Source: an uncultured Lachnospiraceae bacterium
GTDB taxonomy: Bacteria > Bacillota > Clostridia > Lachnospirales > Lachnospiraceae
DNA: 12,010 nucleotides
Assembly (NCBI GenBank): GCA_902803625.1
Contig: CADCQV010000014.1
Coordinates: 1-12,010, forward strand
Reading direction: 5' to 3'
Positions 1 through 8,100 of this stretch are shown piece by piece; within the stretch, counting starts at the first letter, position 1, and every line of letters starts with the position of its first letter. The notes under the pieces were generated by a model. That model saw only the letters and a program-made list of their open reading frames with translations. It was not told where the DNA came from and searched no databases. The position numbers and the translations under genes were made by a program.

Positions 1-1264
1 CACTGCTTAAAATTTCCCACCCCGGAGCAGAAATATCCTTTGTAGTCTGTCCCGGCATATTATAATTTGAAAAGTATGACCGGGATAGGGGTTCGTCCAA
101 TAATACTTCTTTGGAATGCTCATCATAAGTGCCGTTTCCAAGTGAAATGACTTCAATGCTGCGGGCGATAGCATCTCCCCAGTTTCCGAAAAAAGGACCT
201 CCAAAAATATTCGCAGAATTCCCTGCAGAGAATATGGTGACTATTCCTTCATCATAGGCACTAAGGATACATTCGTTCATCAATATGTCATAGTATCCGG
301 GTTTTGTTATGAAATCCTTATATTCCAGGTTCAAATCTTCGGCCAAACTCATATTAATTGCTCTGATATTATATTTTTCCCTGTTTTTCAGAATGCATTC
401 AAAACCCTTTAATATATTGCTTTCTAAAAGCTCTCCTTTGCTCTCTTTCTTTGCTACATTGACAGGAAACAGTCCGGCATCATAGGAAACACCGGCAATA
501 CCTTTATTATTATTGGCCTTTGCAGCAATTATCCCGCATATATGGCTGCCATGGTTTATTACAAGCTCTGAACCCTGCCCTCCTTCTATTCCGTCCCCGG
601 CTGCATCATAATAACCAACTATATTATCTTTAAGATCCGGGTGGTTTATATTGAAGCCGCCATCAATTACAGCTACGGTGACCTTCTTTTCCGTTTTCTG
701 AACATCCCATGCTTCACAGGCACTGACAGACTGGAGATACCAGCAATCATTAATATAAGGATCATTTACTGAAGCAATGCTTTTACTGCCTTCATCTGTC
801 TCCGGATGAGAGGAGGATCCGTAATTTACCATCTCATCCTCCGGAATGTGGTAAATATAATCCGGCTGGGCATAGCTTATTAACGGAATGGAGCTTAACT
901 GCGCCATAGCAGTCCCCGTATCCACATTGTCCCTTAGCTCAAGCTTTACGGTATTAAGATGCACGTCATCCTCCGTCACGGTAACACTCTTAACGGAGTC
1001 TGCAAATCTTAAGTATCTGTTCAGTTCATTGAGGGAAGCATCCTCATGAAGCCGTATAAGAACGGACTCCGTATCGTGCTCAGCTTTGATATCCGGAACC
1101 ATTTCCTCCGGGATCTCCGAAACAGAGAGTATGGACGCACAGTACTCATCCTCATAAGAAGAAGCCTGAGCCTCTCCGTTACTTCCGGAGGCGGCTAAAG
1201 TCATGGTTAAAGTCAGCGCGGTGGTAAGGATAATTGCCGTTAGCTTTTTTTCTGTTCCTTTCAT
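1..1264 (-). CDS. Secreted subtilisin-family (S8) serine protease, C-terminus beyond window
   Basis: 421 residues are visible from an ATG behind GGGGAAGG. Residues 1-35 look like a Sec signal peptide: basic start, hydrophobic stretch near 9-25, possible cleavage after AQA. Residues about 66-140 resemble an inhibitor-like propeptide (ESVLIRLHEDAS to SYAQPDYIY). The S8 catalytic domain follows: Asp201 in VAVIDGGFN, His238 in NHGSHICGIIAA (usual form HGTHVAG), and the oxyanion-hole Asn349 in SAGN. Visible sequence ends at ISAPGWEILSS, which in this family comes shortly before the catalytic Ser motif GTSMA.P. That serine is therefore off the edge and activity cannot be confirmed. The gene lies 33 bases after the isomerase gene with no terminator between, so it is probably the last visible gene of the operon. 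The catalytic part is clearly more AT-rich than the signal/propeptide part and the neighbours. Family assignment is firm; the substrate is unknown. Confidence 0.93.
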   Translation of the reverse strand, partial: MKGTEKKLTAIILTTALTLTMTLAASGSNGEAQASSYEDEYCASILSVSEIPEEMVPDIKAEHDTESVLIRLHEDASLNELNRYLRFADSVKSVTVTEDDVHLNTVKLELRDNVDTGTAMAQLSSIPLISYAQPDYIYHIPEDEMVNYGSSSHPETDEGSKSIASVNDPYINDCWYLQSVSACEAWDVQKTEKKVTVAVIDGGFNINHPDLKDNIVGYYDAAGDGIEGGQGSELVINHGSHICGIIAAKANNNKGIAGVSYDAGLFPVNVAKKESKGELLESNILKGFECILKNREKYNIRAINMSLAEDLNLEYKDFITKPGYYDILMNECILSAYDEGIVTIFSAGNSANIFGGPFFGNWGDAIARSIEVISLGNGTYDEHSKEVLLDEPLSRSYFSNYNMPGQTTKDISAPGWEILSS

Positions 1265-1297
1265 AGCCCTTCCCCGTATCTTTCTGTCTGTTTTTCC

Positions 1298-1891
1298 TTA
1301 GTCAAGACTCACCTCAGGCTCCGGATAGTCAACCCCGAAGGTCTCCACCGTGACCATCTTCATCCTCTGATCCTCGTAAGGCCTGTCATCGGGTGCTGTG
1401 GCAGTGTCCGCGATTTTATCAACGATTTCCATACCTTCGATTATCCTTCCGAATGAAGCATATTCACCGTCGAGGTGCGGTGATCTCTTATGCATGATAA
1501 AAAACTGGCTGCCTGCGGAATCCGGTATCATAGTTCTCGCCATTGACAGCACTCCCCTGTCATGCTTTAAGTCATTCTTAAATCCGTTATTCGTAAACTC
1601 TCCCTTAATGGTGTATCCCGGGCCGCCCATGCCTGTTCCCTCGGGATCGCCGCCCTGCAGCATAAAGCCGCTTATAACCCTGTGAAATATCACACCGTCA
1701 TAAAAGCCCCTGTTTATAAGGGAAATAAAATTATTGACCGTATTCGGGGCAATATCCGGATAGAGCTCCGCCTTCATAATATCCCCGTTCTCCATTTCAA
1801 TAGTAACAATAGGATTTTTTCTTTCTTCTGCCATTTCCTGTCTATGACGCTCCTTTCTGTCAATTATTACTTTCAAGCTTCTCCTTTTCAT
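1298..1891 (-). CDS. Cyclophilin-type peptidyl-prolyl cis-trans isomerase
   Basis: This enzyme interconverts cis and trans X-Pro bonds during protein folding. No signal peptide or membrane segment is seen, so it is probably cytosolic. The cyclophilin domain covers about residues 26-188, with FHRVISGFMLQGGDPEGTG (catalytic Arg71, then Phe76 and Gln79), SAGSQFFIM (Phe130/131) and HLDGEYASFGRI. The usual Pro in the RVIPGF motif is Ser here. The ATG at 1891 overlaps the stop of the preceding gene as ATGA but has only a weak ribosome site. An in-frame TTG at 1876 sits four bases after AAAAGGAG and would give 192 residues. A third option, Met20 (1834), begins the typical core but has no well-spaced site. 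The basic first 25 residues are not part of the fold. Its place in an operon with an Hsp70-like protein suggests a folding-related role, which is inference. The family is certain; the exact start is not. Confidence 0.95.
   Translation of the reverse strand: MKRRSLKVIIDRKERHRQEMAEERKNPIVTIEMENGDIMKAELYPDIAPNTVNNFISLINRGFYDGVIFHRVISGFMLQGGDPEGTGMGGPGYTIKGEFTNNGFKNDLKHDRGVLSMARTMIPDSAGSQFFIMHKRSPHLDGEYASFGRIIEGMEIVDKIADTATAPDDRPYEDQRMKMVTVETFGVDYPEPEVSLD
1881..1888 (-). promoter_or_regulatory. Strong ribosome-binding site inside the first codons of the isomerase gene
   Basis: The minus strand reads AAAAGGAG, then AAGC, then an in-frame TTG at 1876-1874. The spacing suits initiation at the TTG better than at the upstream ATG (1891), which has only GAG at a usable distance. 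This site therefore bears on the start choice and matches the TTG starts of the upstream operon genes. Confidence 0.5.
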
Positions 1892-3084
1892 ACCGGCTCA
1901 TATGCCGACACAATATTCAGTACCTCCTGCCCGTATTCAGGGTAATCCTGTACGATGGAATTGATCTCGTCCCGGGATATATCCCGTGTCTGGGTATTGT
2001 ACTCTATACGTTTCCTTATGGAGGAACGCCGTTCGAAAAGCTCGTGCCTTACCTCCACCATCTCCCCGGGGCTTACCAGGGCTTCACAGCGGTTTAGCCA
2101 GACAGTTGGATCCTTTACCCGGTAGCTCCTAAGCTCACGTAAAAGAGCGGTTCTCTCTGCGGAAAGATCATCATTAGCCCTCTCAACCGCAAGACGCGCC
2201 TGCTTTTCCTCCAGAAATACGTCCCACTGGTAGCTGAGAGCGTCGGACGCATTCACGCTGTACTTTCTGTACTCATATTCCAGAAGATTGGAGGTATTGA
2301 CAAAGCGTATCTTTACCTTATTCAGCTCCGAGATCACTGCGTTCAGATATTTCTCCGTTCTCTTAAGCTCCCTGCCGGCCTTTGAAAATGTCAGATACTC
2401 ATAGATAAAGGATCCGGCTGAAATAAAGGCTGTGGCGAGAAAGCCGATCTCTGCATGCATTAATAGCCCGAACTGCAGAAAGGAAAGGAGACCCATAAGT
2501 ATCAGTCCGAATAAGAAGGTGATGCCCACCATATTCCTCATATTCCGCATTGTGCCCTTGAGCTCACGTATCTTATACTCACTTACCGCCTTCTCTCCCT
2601 CAAGCTTCTGGAGATCGGAACGGACAAGCTCCTTATAATCCTCGTTCTTCTTCATATTCCTTATGTCATCAGGAATATCCGCTTCGTACCTTAGAAGGAT
2701 GCGGTAGCGCTCCTCGGAGATCCGCCCGATACTCTTCGTACTGGCTCTGGTCTGCTTATTTAAGGCATTGATCTTGTCCGCGATACGTGAAATCCTTCTT
2801 TTCGAATCCTCAGGCAGAGCCTCAATAACCTCGATATCCGTCAGATACCCGGTGACAAGATGGTATTCCATCTTGGAACGTTCTATCTCCTTATCCGCCT
2901 CTATCATCTGCTCGCAGCAGCTTTCGATATAGCGCTCCCTCTCTTCCTTGACACGCATATCGACAGAGTCGCGGCGTATGGGATGGTTTTCCTCCCTTAC
3001 GGTCTCACCGTAGAGGCCCCCGGAAAAATCCTCATCTCCCTTATGACCTGCTATTTTGTTTTTTATCCATGAAAAGAGACCCAT
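1888..3084 (-). CDS. Membrane-anchored coiled-coil protein of unknown function
   Basis: The 398-residue protein has no enzyme motif that I recognise. Residues about 42-185 are highly charged and heptad-like, as expected for long helices or a coiled coil. Two adjacent hydrophobic segments follow, at about 186-208 (VGITFLFGLILMGLLSFL) and 211-231 (AEIGFLATAFISAGSFIYEY), forming a tight membrane hairpin. Another long charged helical region (about 235-345) and a charged C-terminal tail follow. There is no signal peptide, and the short loop suggests that both large arms lie in the cytoplasm. The ATG start has AGGA six bases upstream. The gene follows the TPR gene after 24 bases and its stop overlaps the isomerase start. 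In context it could anchor the scaffold, Hsp70-like and TPR proteins at the membrane; that is inference. The reading frame and the hairpin are clear, the function is not. Confidence 0.85.
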   Translation of the reverse strand: MGLFSWIKNKIAGHKGDEDFSGGLYGETVREENHPIRRDSVDMRVKEERERYIESCCEQMIEADKEIERSKMEYHLVTGYLTDIEVIEALPEDSKRRISRIADKINALNKQTRASTKSIGRISEERYRILLRYEADIPDDIRNMKKNEDYKELVRSDLQKLEGEKAVSEYKIRELKGTMRNMRNMVGITFLFGLILMGLLSFLQFGLLMHAEIGFLATAFISAGSFIYEYLTFSKAGRELKRTEKYLNAVISELNKVKIRFVNTSNLLEYEYRKYSVNASDALSYQWDVFLEEKQARLAVERANDDLSAERTALLRELRSYRVKDPTVWLNRCEALVSPGEMVEVRHELFERRSSIRKRIEYNTQTRDISRDEINSIVQDYPEYGQEVLNIVSAYEPV

Positions 3085-3108
3085 ATTATATCCTGTGCCT
3101 TTTTTCTC

Positions 3109-3930
3109 CTAATTCCTGTATTCTGCTTTCCAGCTGCATAAAAGCGAATGTCTCAGGGACTTATACTTCGGATAATCTCCGTCCTTCCTCGCCTTAACGG
3201 CCTCCCTGAAGCGCCTTGCATGATCCCCCCTGAAGGAACGCCTTCCGGCCTCCGAAATATGACGGACACATTCTGAATAAATGCTCTCCGGTATGTTCCT
3301 TGAAAGCATGTAAACATAGAAATCATCATCATTTTTACTGAGCTTTGCTGCTGCTATAAGCTTATCCAGTACCACCGGATCCTCCGGCGTAAGCTCCGAA
3401 GCCTCCTCATAGTATCTTAAAGCGCGGTCGAAATTGAAATTACCTGCAGCCGCATTACCCATCCCGCATAGGAGCTTTGCGGCATCCTTCGGATCCTCTT
3501 CACGGTTAATGACCTTCAGCGCAGCATTAAACTCGATAACGGCCTCAGCCGTTCTGCCGCTTTTCAGGAAGAATTCACCCCTTACCCTGTGTGTATCGCT
3601 CACACTCATATGTTCGCCGTGGCTTAGGGCCTTCCTCAGGGTCTCGATCTCAGTTTCGTTCGCAAACCTGCTCTCCTTAAAAAGCATGCATATCCTGTCC
3701 GCAAAGTCCTTTCCCCTGTCCAGCATTTCATCATACTTATCGGCAAGCTCCGGCAATTCAAGCCTCTTCCGTAAAAAACGTGAGAGATGAGGGCCGAAAT
3801 CGTCGGGATTCAGCATAAAGACATTTTCCCTGACGTAGTACAAAAGCTCCTCCAGGGAGTAGATCCCGGTCTGGGTATCCCTTATTATATACGGTCTGTC
3901 AGACCTTGCTCCTATGCATTGATAGATCAA
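3109..3930 (-). CDS. Small TPR-repeat protein with a conserved-looking N-terminal domain
   Basis: The protein has 273 residues and is predicted cytosolic. The N-terminal ~100 residues (SLEELLYYVRENVFMLNPDD, then LSRFLRKRLELPELADKY) form a helical domain I cannot assign to a known activity. Two TPR-like helix pairs follow at about 110-143 (GEFFLKSGRTAEAVIEFNAAL) and 149-183 (GMGNAAAGNFNFDRALRYYEEA, ending ELTPEDP); the C-terminal 80 residues are basic and helical. TPRs usually dock partner proteins, sometimes chaperone tails. The start codon is TTG, overlapping the TGA stop of the Hsp70-like gene as TTGA, with AGAGGAG eight bases upstream. This suggests translational coupling to that gene and a shared complex. 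The TPR call is good; the specific role is unknown. Confidence 0.85.
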   Translation of the reverse strand: MIYQCIGARSDRPYIIRDTQTGIYSLEELLYYVRENVFMLNPDDFGPHLSRFLRKRLELPELADKYDEMLDRGKDFADRICMLFKESRFANETEIETLRKALSHGEHMSVSDTHRVRGEFFLKSGRTAEAVIEFNAALKVINREEDPKDAAKLLCGMGNAAAGNFNFDRALRYYEEASELTPEDPVVLDKLIAAAKLSKNDDDFYVYMLSRNIPESIYSECVRHISEAGRRSFRGDHARRFREAVKARKDGDYPKYKSLRHSLLCSWKAEYRN

Positions 3931-5177
3931 ATCAGTATCTCCTCTTTTACCGACCTGTCAGTGGACCGGAAGATCTCCCCGAAGCCCAGATCGGTGATCG
4001 TCAATATAAGCTTTTGAGCGGATAAAAAGCGGAATTCAAGCTTTATCCTTCCGGCCCTGTCGGGACGTGAAGGAAGAAAGTCCAGCCTGATAACCTTGTT
4101 CCTCTCTTCTTTATCAAGGATATCCGTAAGAACCACGATAAGCTCCCTGTCCTGTCCCACCAGGACCTCTAAGGTCCTCCCTGCCTCATACCACTTGTCA
4201 CCCGCATCCGCCACCGGGATAAGTATTTCCTTTCCTTCGGAAACCGCTCTGATACTGACATTTGAGGAAATGGAATCGTCTCCGAAGTAAACATACCTCC
4301 TGCTGATACGGACCAGATCCATAATATCCGCTGCCGCGTAACAGGCACCCTTTGAGTAAAGGTTCTGACCCTTAAATACCCTTGACCGGGCCAAAATAAC
4401 CCTCAGGGTCTTCTGCTCCCACCTTTCATTAAAGGCTTCTCCTGTGAGGTAGGTCCCGCTCACCCCGCTTTTCAGGTCCTCCATTGCAATGGCCGAAAAT
4501 CTTTCATCGAGTCTTTTCCTGTCCGCGCCGAAGAAGGGAACCATTTCCTCCCTCCGGCCTTTCCTGCACCTGACCACAGCGGGGGAGGTGGAACGGTCAA
4601 TGGAAAGGCAGTTTGACTCAAAGGATGAATCGCTGTAATCATATAAGAGCACTCCGTCACGCCACAGACCTATGGGCTGGCTCAGGGCATAGAAAAAGAA
4701 GCTCTCCGCATAGCTTATTACACGGATCGAAGGTATCCCTATTCCTGCGGACTTCACGGCCTCCATAATGACCTTTCCCGAAAGGGGATGGACCTTCCTT
4801 TCGGTGATACATAGAGCGTTCACCCTGGAGGTGGCAGTCTCCTCCGGAAGCCTTAAAAGAAAGGACAGGAATTTCCCAAGGAGCACCACATAAGGATCGT
4901 CCCGGCTTACACCGTTTTTTTCCGAGGACTCAATGGCTTTCTTTAGGAGAGCGGTCTCATATTTCATCTTAAAGGCTGTGGCGGAAGAAACAGCCTCGGC
5001 GCCGAACACATATTTTTCGCTTCCGGGAAGCTTAAATGCCGCCACAGGGATCCTGAAGGTTCCCTTTTCCTTATCTGTGGAATAGGTCACAACCCCTTCC
5101 TCCGGGTTGTGGCAGGTGGAGATCAGTGTGTACTTTTCGGACAGGTCGATACCTATGACCAGCTGATTATTTTTCAA
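3927..5177 (-). CDS. Divergent Hsp70/DnaK-like protein with degenerate nucleotide loops (DUF5716-like)
   Basis: The protein has 416 residues counted from the TTG at 5177; a TTG at 5192 would add five. The order of motifs matches the actin/Hsp70 ATPase fold: VIGIDLSEKYTLIS (residues 7-20; DnaK has IGIDLGTTNS), VFGAEAV, VNALCITERKVHPLSGKVIMEA, VISYAESFFFYAL (DnaK INEPTAAALAYGL), LLYDYSDSSFES (178-188; DnaK LIYDLGGGTFDV), GTYLTGEAF, and NLYSKGACYAAA (DnaK NPDEAVAYGAA). Residues about 297-405 resemble the DnaK substrate-binding beta sandwich, notably FLPSRPDRAGRIKLEFRF followed by KLILTITDLGFGEIF. The helical lid is absent. The glycine-rich phosphate loops are replaced by SEK and SDSS, so ATP hydrolysis may be weak or lost. 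The gene overlaps both neighbours, suggesting fixed stoichiometry with the scaffold and TPR protein. I recall such proteins as DUF5716, unverified. The fold call is strong; client and function are unknown. Confidence 0.85.
   Translation of the reverse strand: MKNNQLVIGIDLSEKYTLISTCHNPEEGVVTYSTDKEKGTFRIPVAAFKLPGSEKYVFGAEAVSSATAFKMKYETALLKKAIESSEKNGVSRDDPYVVLLGKFLSFLLRLPEETATSRVNALCITERKVHPLSGKVIMEAVKSAGIGIPSIRVISYAESFFFYALSQPIGLWRDGVLLYDYSDSSFESNCLSIDRSTSPAVVRCRKGRREEMVPFFGADRKRLDERFSAIAMEDLKSGVSGTYLTGEAFNERWEQKTLRVILARSRVFKGQNLYSKGACYAAADIMDLVRISRRYVYFGDDSISSNVSIRAVSEGKEILIPVADAGDKWYEAGRTLEVLVGQDRELIVVLTDILDKEERNKVIRLDFLPSRPDRAGRIKLEFRFLSAQKLILTITDLGFGEIFRSTDRSVKEEILI
3939..3945 (-). promoter_or_regulatory. 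Ribosome-binding site fixing a TTG start for the TPR gene
   Basis: AGAGGAG on the minus strand lies eight bases before the TTG at 3930-3928. No ATG is available nearby in this frame, and the TTGA overlap with the upstream stop supports this start. Confidence 0.65.
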
Positions 5178-8100
5178 AGAACTCCTCCACAATTTCCGAG
5201 AGCTTCATATACTGCCCCATCAGGTCCTCCAGACTCGGGTCGTCATTCACCGATTCCGAAAGAAGCATATCGTTTATCATATCATAGCGGGAATCCGTTC
5301 TTCCGCTTCGCATAAGATCCCTCTCCAGTGTCTCGCTCTGTGTGGGGACGCTGTCGTCATTATTTTCCTCAGTGATGTAATACTGCAGCTTTTCCCCGTA
5401 AAACAGTACAAAATCCCTGCTGTATATACCGGAATAGTTTTCTTCCATATTTTCGCTTACAAATTCCGCATTCGGGCTTCCTTCGTCGGAAATACAGTAG
5501 TGGATCACAACCTTCTTATCGGGCTCAGTCCTGTATTCCACAAAGGTTCTGTCGTGGTAGAGTCCCATAGCCGGCACAAATTCCCTGTATTCCTTAAAGA
5601 ATTCAAAGATCCTTCCGCTCTCTATGAGCCTGTCAACCAGAGGTGAAAGGGACTTCTTTAGTTCCGATTCCTCATCATGTGAGTAATATTTAAGGAGTGC
5701 CAGAGCAGAGATATCATCGGGTTCCTCACCCTCCTTAAATCTTTTCAGCAGTGCCTTAAATATCCTCTCGTCCACAATATTTTCGTAAACAAAGTATTCA
5801 TGTGAAATATAGTCAAGACCCGCATTTATCACCTTTTCCCTGCCGCCGTTCTCTATACAGCTTAAGAGTATCTCATCCCTGTCCGCCGTAAAGGACCCGG
5901 CATAGAGCATCTGGGACAGTATCCTCTCCTCTATGCGGACCGTGTCGATATTAAAGGATCTGGCGGCCTTCCAGATATCACGGAGATCCTTGATATTTCC
6001 ATGGAATTCAGCACAGAGATACTTAAGGATGTTTTCGTCATATTTTCCGAGCTTCAGGGCTTCCCTCGCAAGGCTTAAAAGCGTGGGATCCTCAGTATTT
6101 ATCCCCTCTCCGATCATGCGGCTTATAAGCCGCACGAGTATCACCGGATCCACTCCCTCCGGTCCGTACTCCTTAATAAGCTCGTAAACCTTCCTGTGCA
6201 TTCCCCTCGCTACATAGAGTCTCGCGATCTCGGCCCTGACCTCCGGGGAAACCTTTGAGATATCCAGCGCCTCCAGGATATGGTCAAGCTCGTCGAATCT
6301 GTCCTGATCGGTATAATGCCTTATAAGGGCAAAGTAGCACTCATCCTTAAGGCTCCTCTCGATCTCATCCGAAGAGGAAAGCGTGAGTATGCTGCTCTCA
6401 TTTACCTGGTTGACCTGAATATTGTGACGGCCGGAGCCGCAAACATAGTATGCCTGCCCCACCTCTCTTTCAAGGGTGAGCCTTATGGCCTTCGTAAATT
6501 TGACGGGGTTTAGAAGGGTACGGTCCGATACGCCTTTTCTGGCAACCGAGCGGCGCATATCATTGTATTCGGTTACAAGATCATAATCCCCGCCGTAGAG
6601 ACTGAGATATGCCCTTCCTCCTGTGACCGTGGCATTCCTTTCTCTGACAAAACCGTTTTCAACCGTGGCCACCGCCCGTACCAGAGGATCCTTTACACTT
6701 ATCTCATGGGTAAATATAAGGGGGCTCACAGCCAGGAGAAACCTCTTTGAAAGCTCCGGCATATTGAGATTGGAAACATACTCATAAATGCAGGCCAGGT
6801 TCTCGTTTATCTTTTTATTCTCGGCCTCCTTCACCGCAAAGGCTGCAATTCTCTGCTCATTGCTTTTCAGTATGTCTGCAGCCTCACTCTTATGCTTTAT
6901 AAGTGATGCGTAGAAAAAGGCCATTCTGTCATCTCCGACTCCCGCACCGATGCTGAAGTACATAAGTATCGGCTCCGGCATCAGCTCCTCTAAGGTATCC
7001 GGAACAGTATTCAGATAGGATTCATAAAGCCTTGTGATCTTTAAGCCGTATTTCACCCCTGCCTCAAACCAGCGAAAATCGTCTTTATTTCTCTTTCTGT
7101 TTCCCCTTTCACGGATTAGGATGGTGCAGATCGCTTCCAGCAGCTCTATCGAACCGTATTTATTGTAATATGCCTTCAGAACATTGAGATAAACCGCTGA
7201 ATAGGCCTTCAGGCTGTAGCTCACGGAAATAATGGCGGATATAAGCTCCTCGTAGTAAATATGGTTTTTTATTCCCCAGTATATGGCATAGATCTCAGCC
7301 ATTCCGCCGGATCTGATCCCCGCATGGCTCTCGGTCAGGGCCCTTAATATCTCTATATAAAGAAGCGGACTCCTGACTCCTCTTTCAAACTGGTTAATTA
7401 AGAGCTCCAGCCTTATACCGGCATGATCCCCGAGCTCCTCATCAAGATATATACGAAGCCAGAGAAGTATGGCGGATGCAGGGTCTTCGTCACTTAAGGA
7501 ACGGACCTCCCTCGACATCTCCCTCGTAAATGCCCTGTCCTTTTTTTGCAGGGCCTCCAGATACTTACGGTAGCCCTCCGCCTCCGAATGCATCTGTCCC
7601 AGCATAAATTCGTTGCTTATCAGGGAGAGCATAAGGGATGCATCATTATCCCGTCCCTCCATAAGATAAATATGGGTCATTATAAGTCTCGGAAAGATAT
7701 CCCTGCTGTTTTCGTCCGTCATAAGGGCACAGATCTCCCGGGCCTGCTCGCAGGCTTCGGACAGCGACGTCCTTTTCAGCCGGAAATCAACGTAAAGACG
7801 CATTATATCAAGGATGCCCTTATGCCTTCTGAAATTCTTCGCGTTTTCATCCGACTGCCATCTGAAGGAAGCGTCCACTATGACAGGGATTCTTATTTCT
7901 GAATTGTAGGATCTCAGAACGATCCTGCCCATATTCTTTCCCGTGTGAAGGGAATTCCCGTCTATCCTGAAGGGAAGGGACGCAATATCCCCGTTGAAAT
8001 CGGCCTCAAGTATCGTATCCTTTTCCAGCCGGATAAAACCGCCCTCTGTGAAGGCACTGAGCCTTATAAAGCCCCATCCGCTCTTTCTGATCCTTATCTC

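Noticed and set aside
7..204. 65-residue minus-strand frame at the left edge
   Set aside because: It is out of frame with the protease gene, which reads continuously through this stretch with catalytic-domain motifs.
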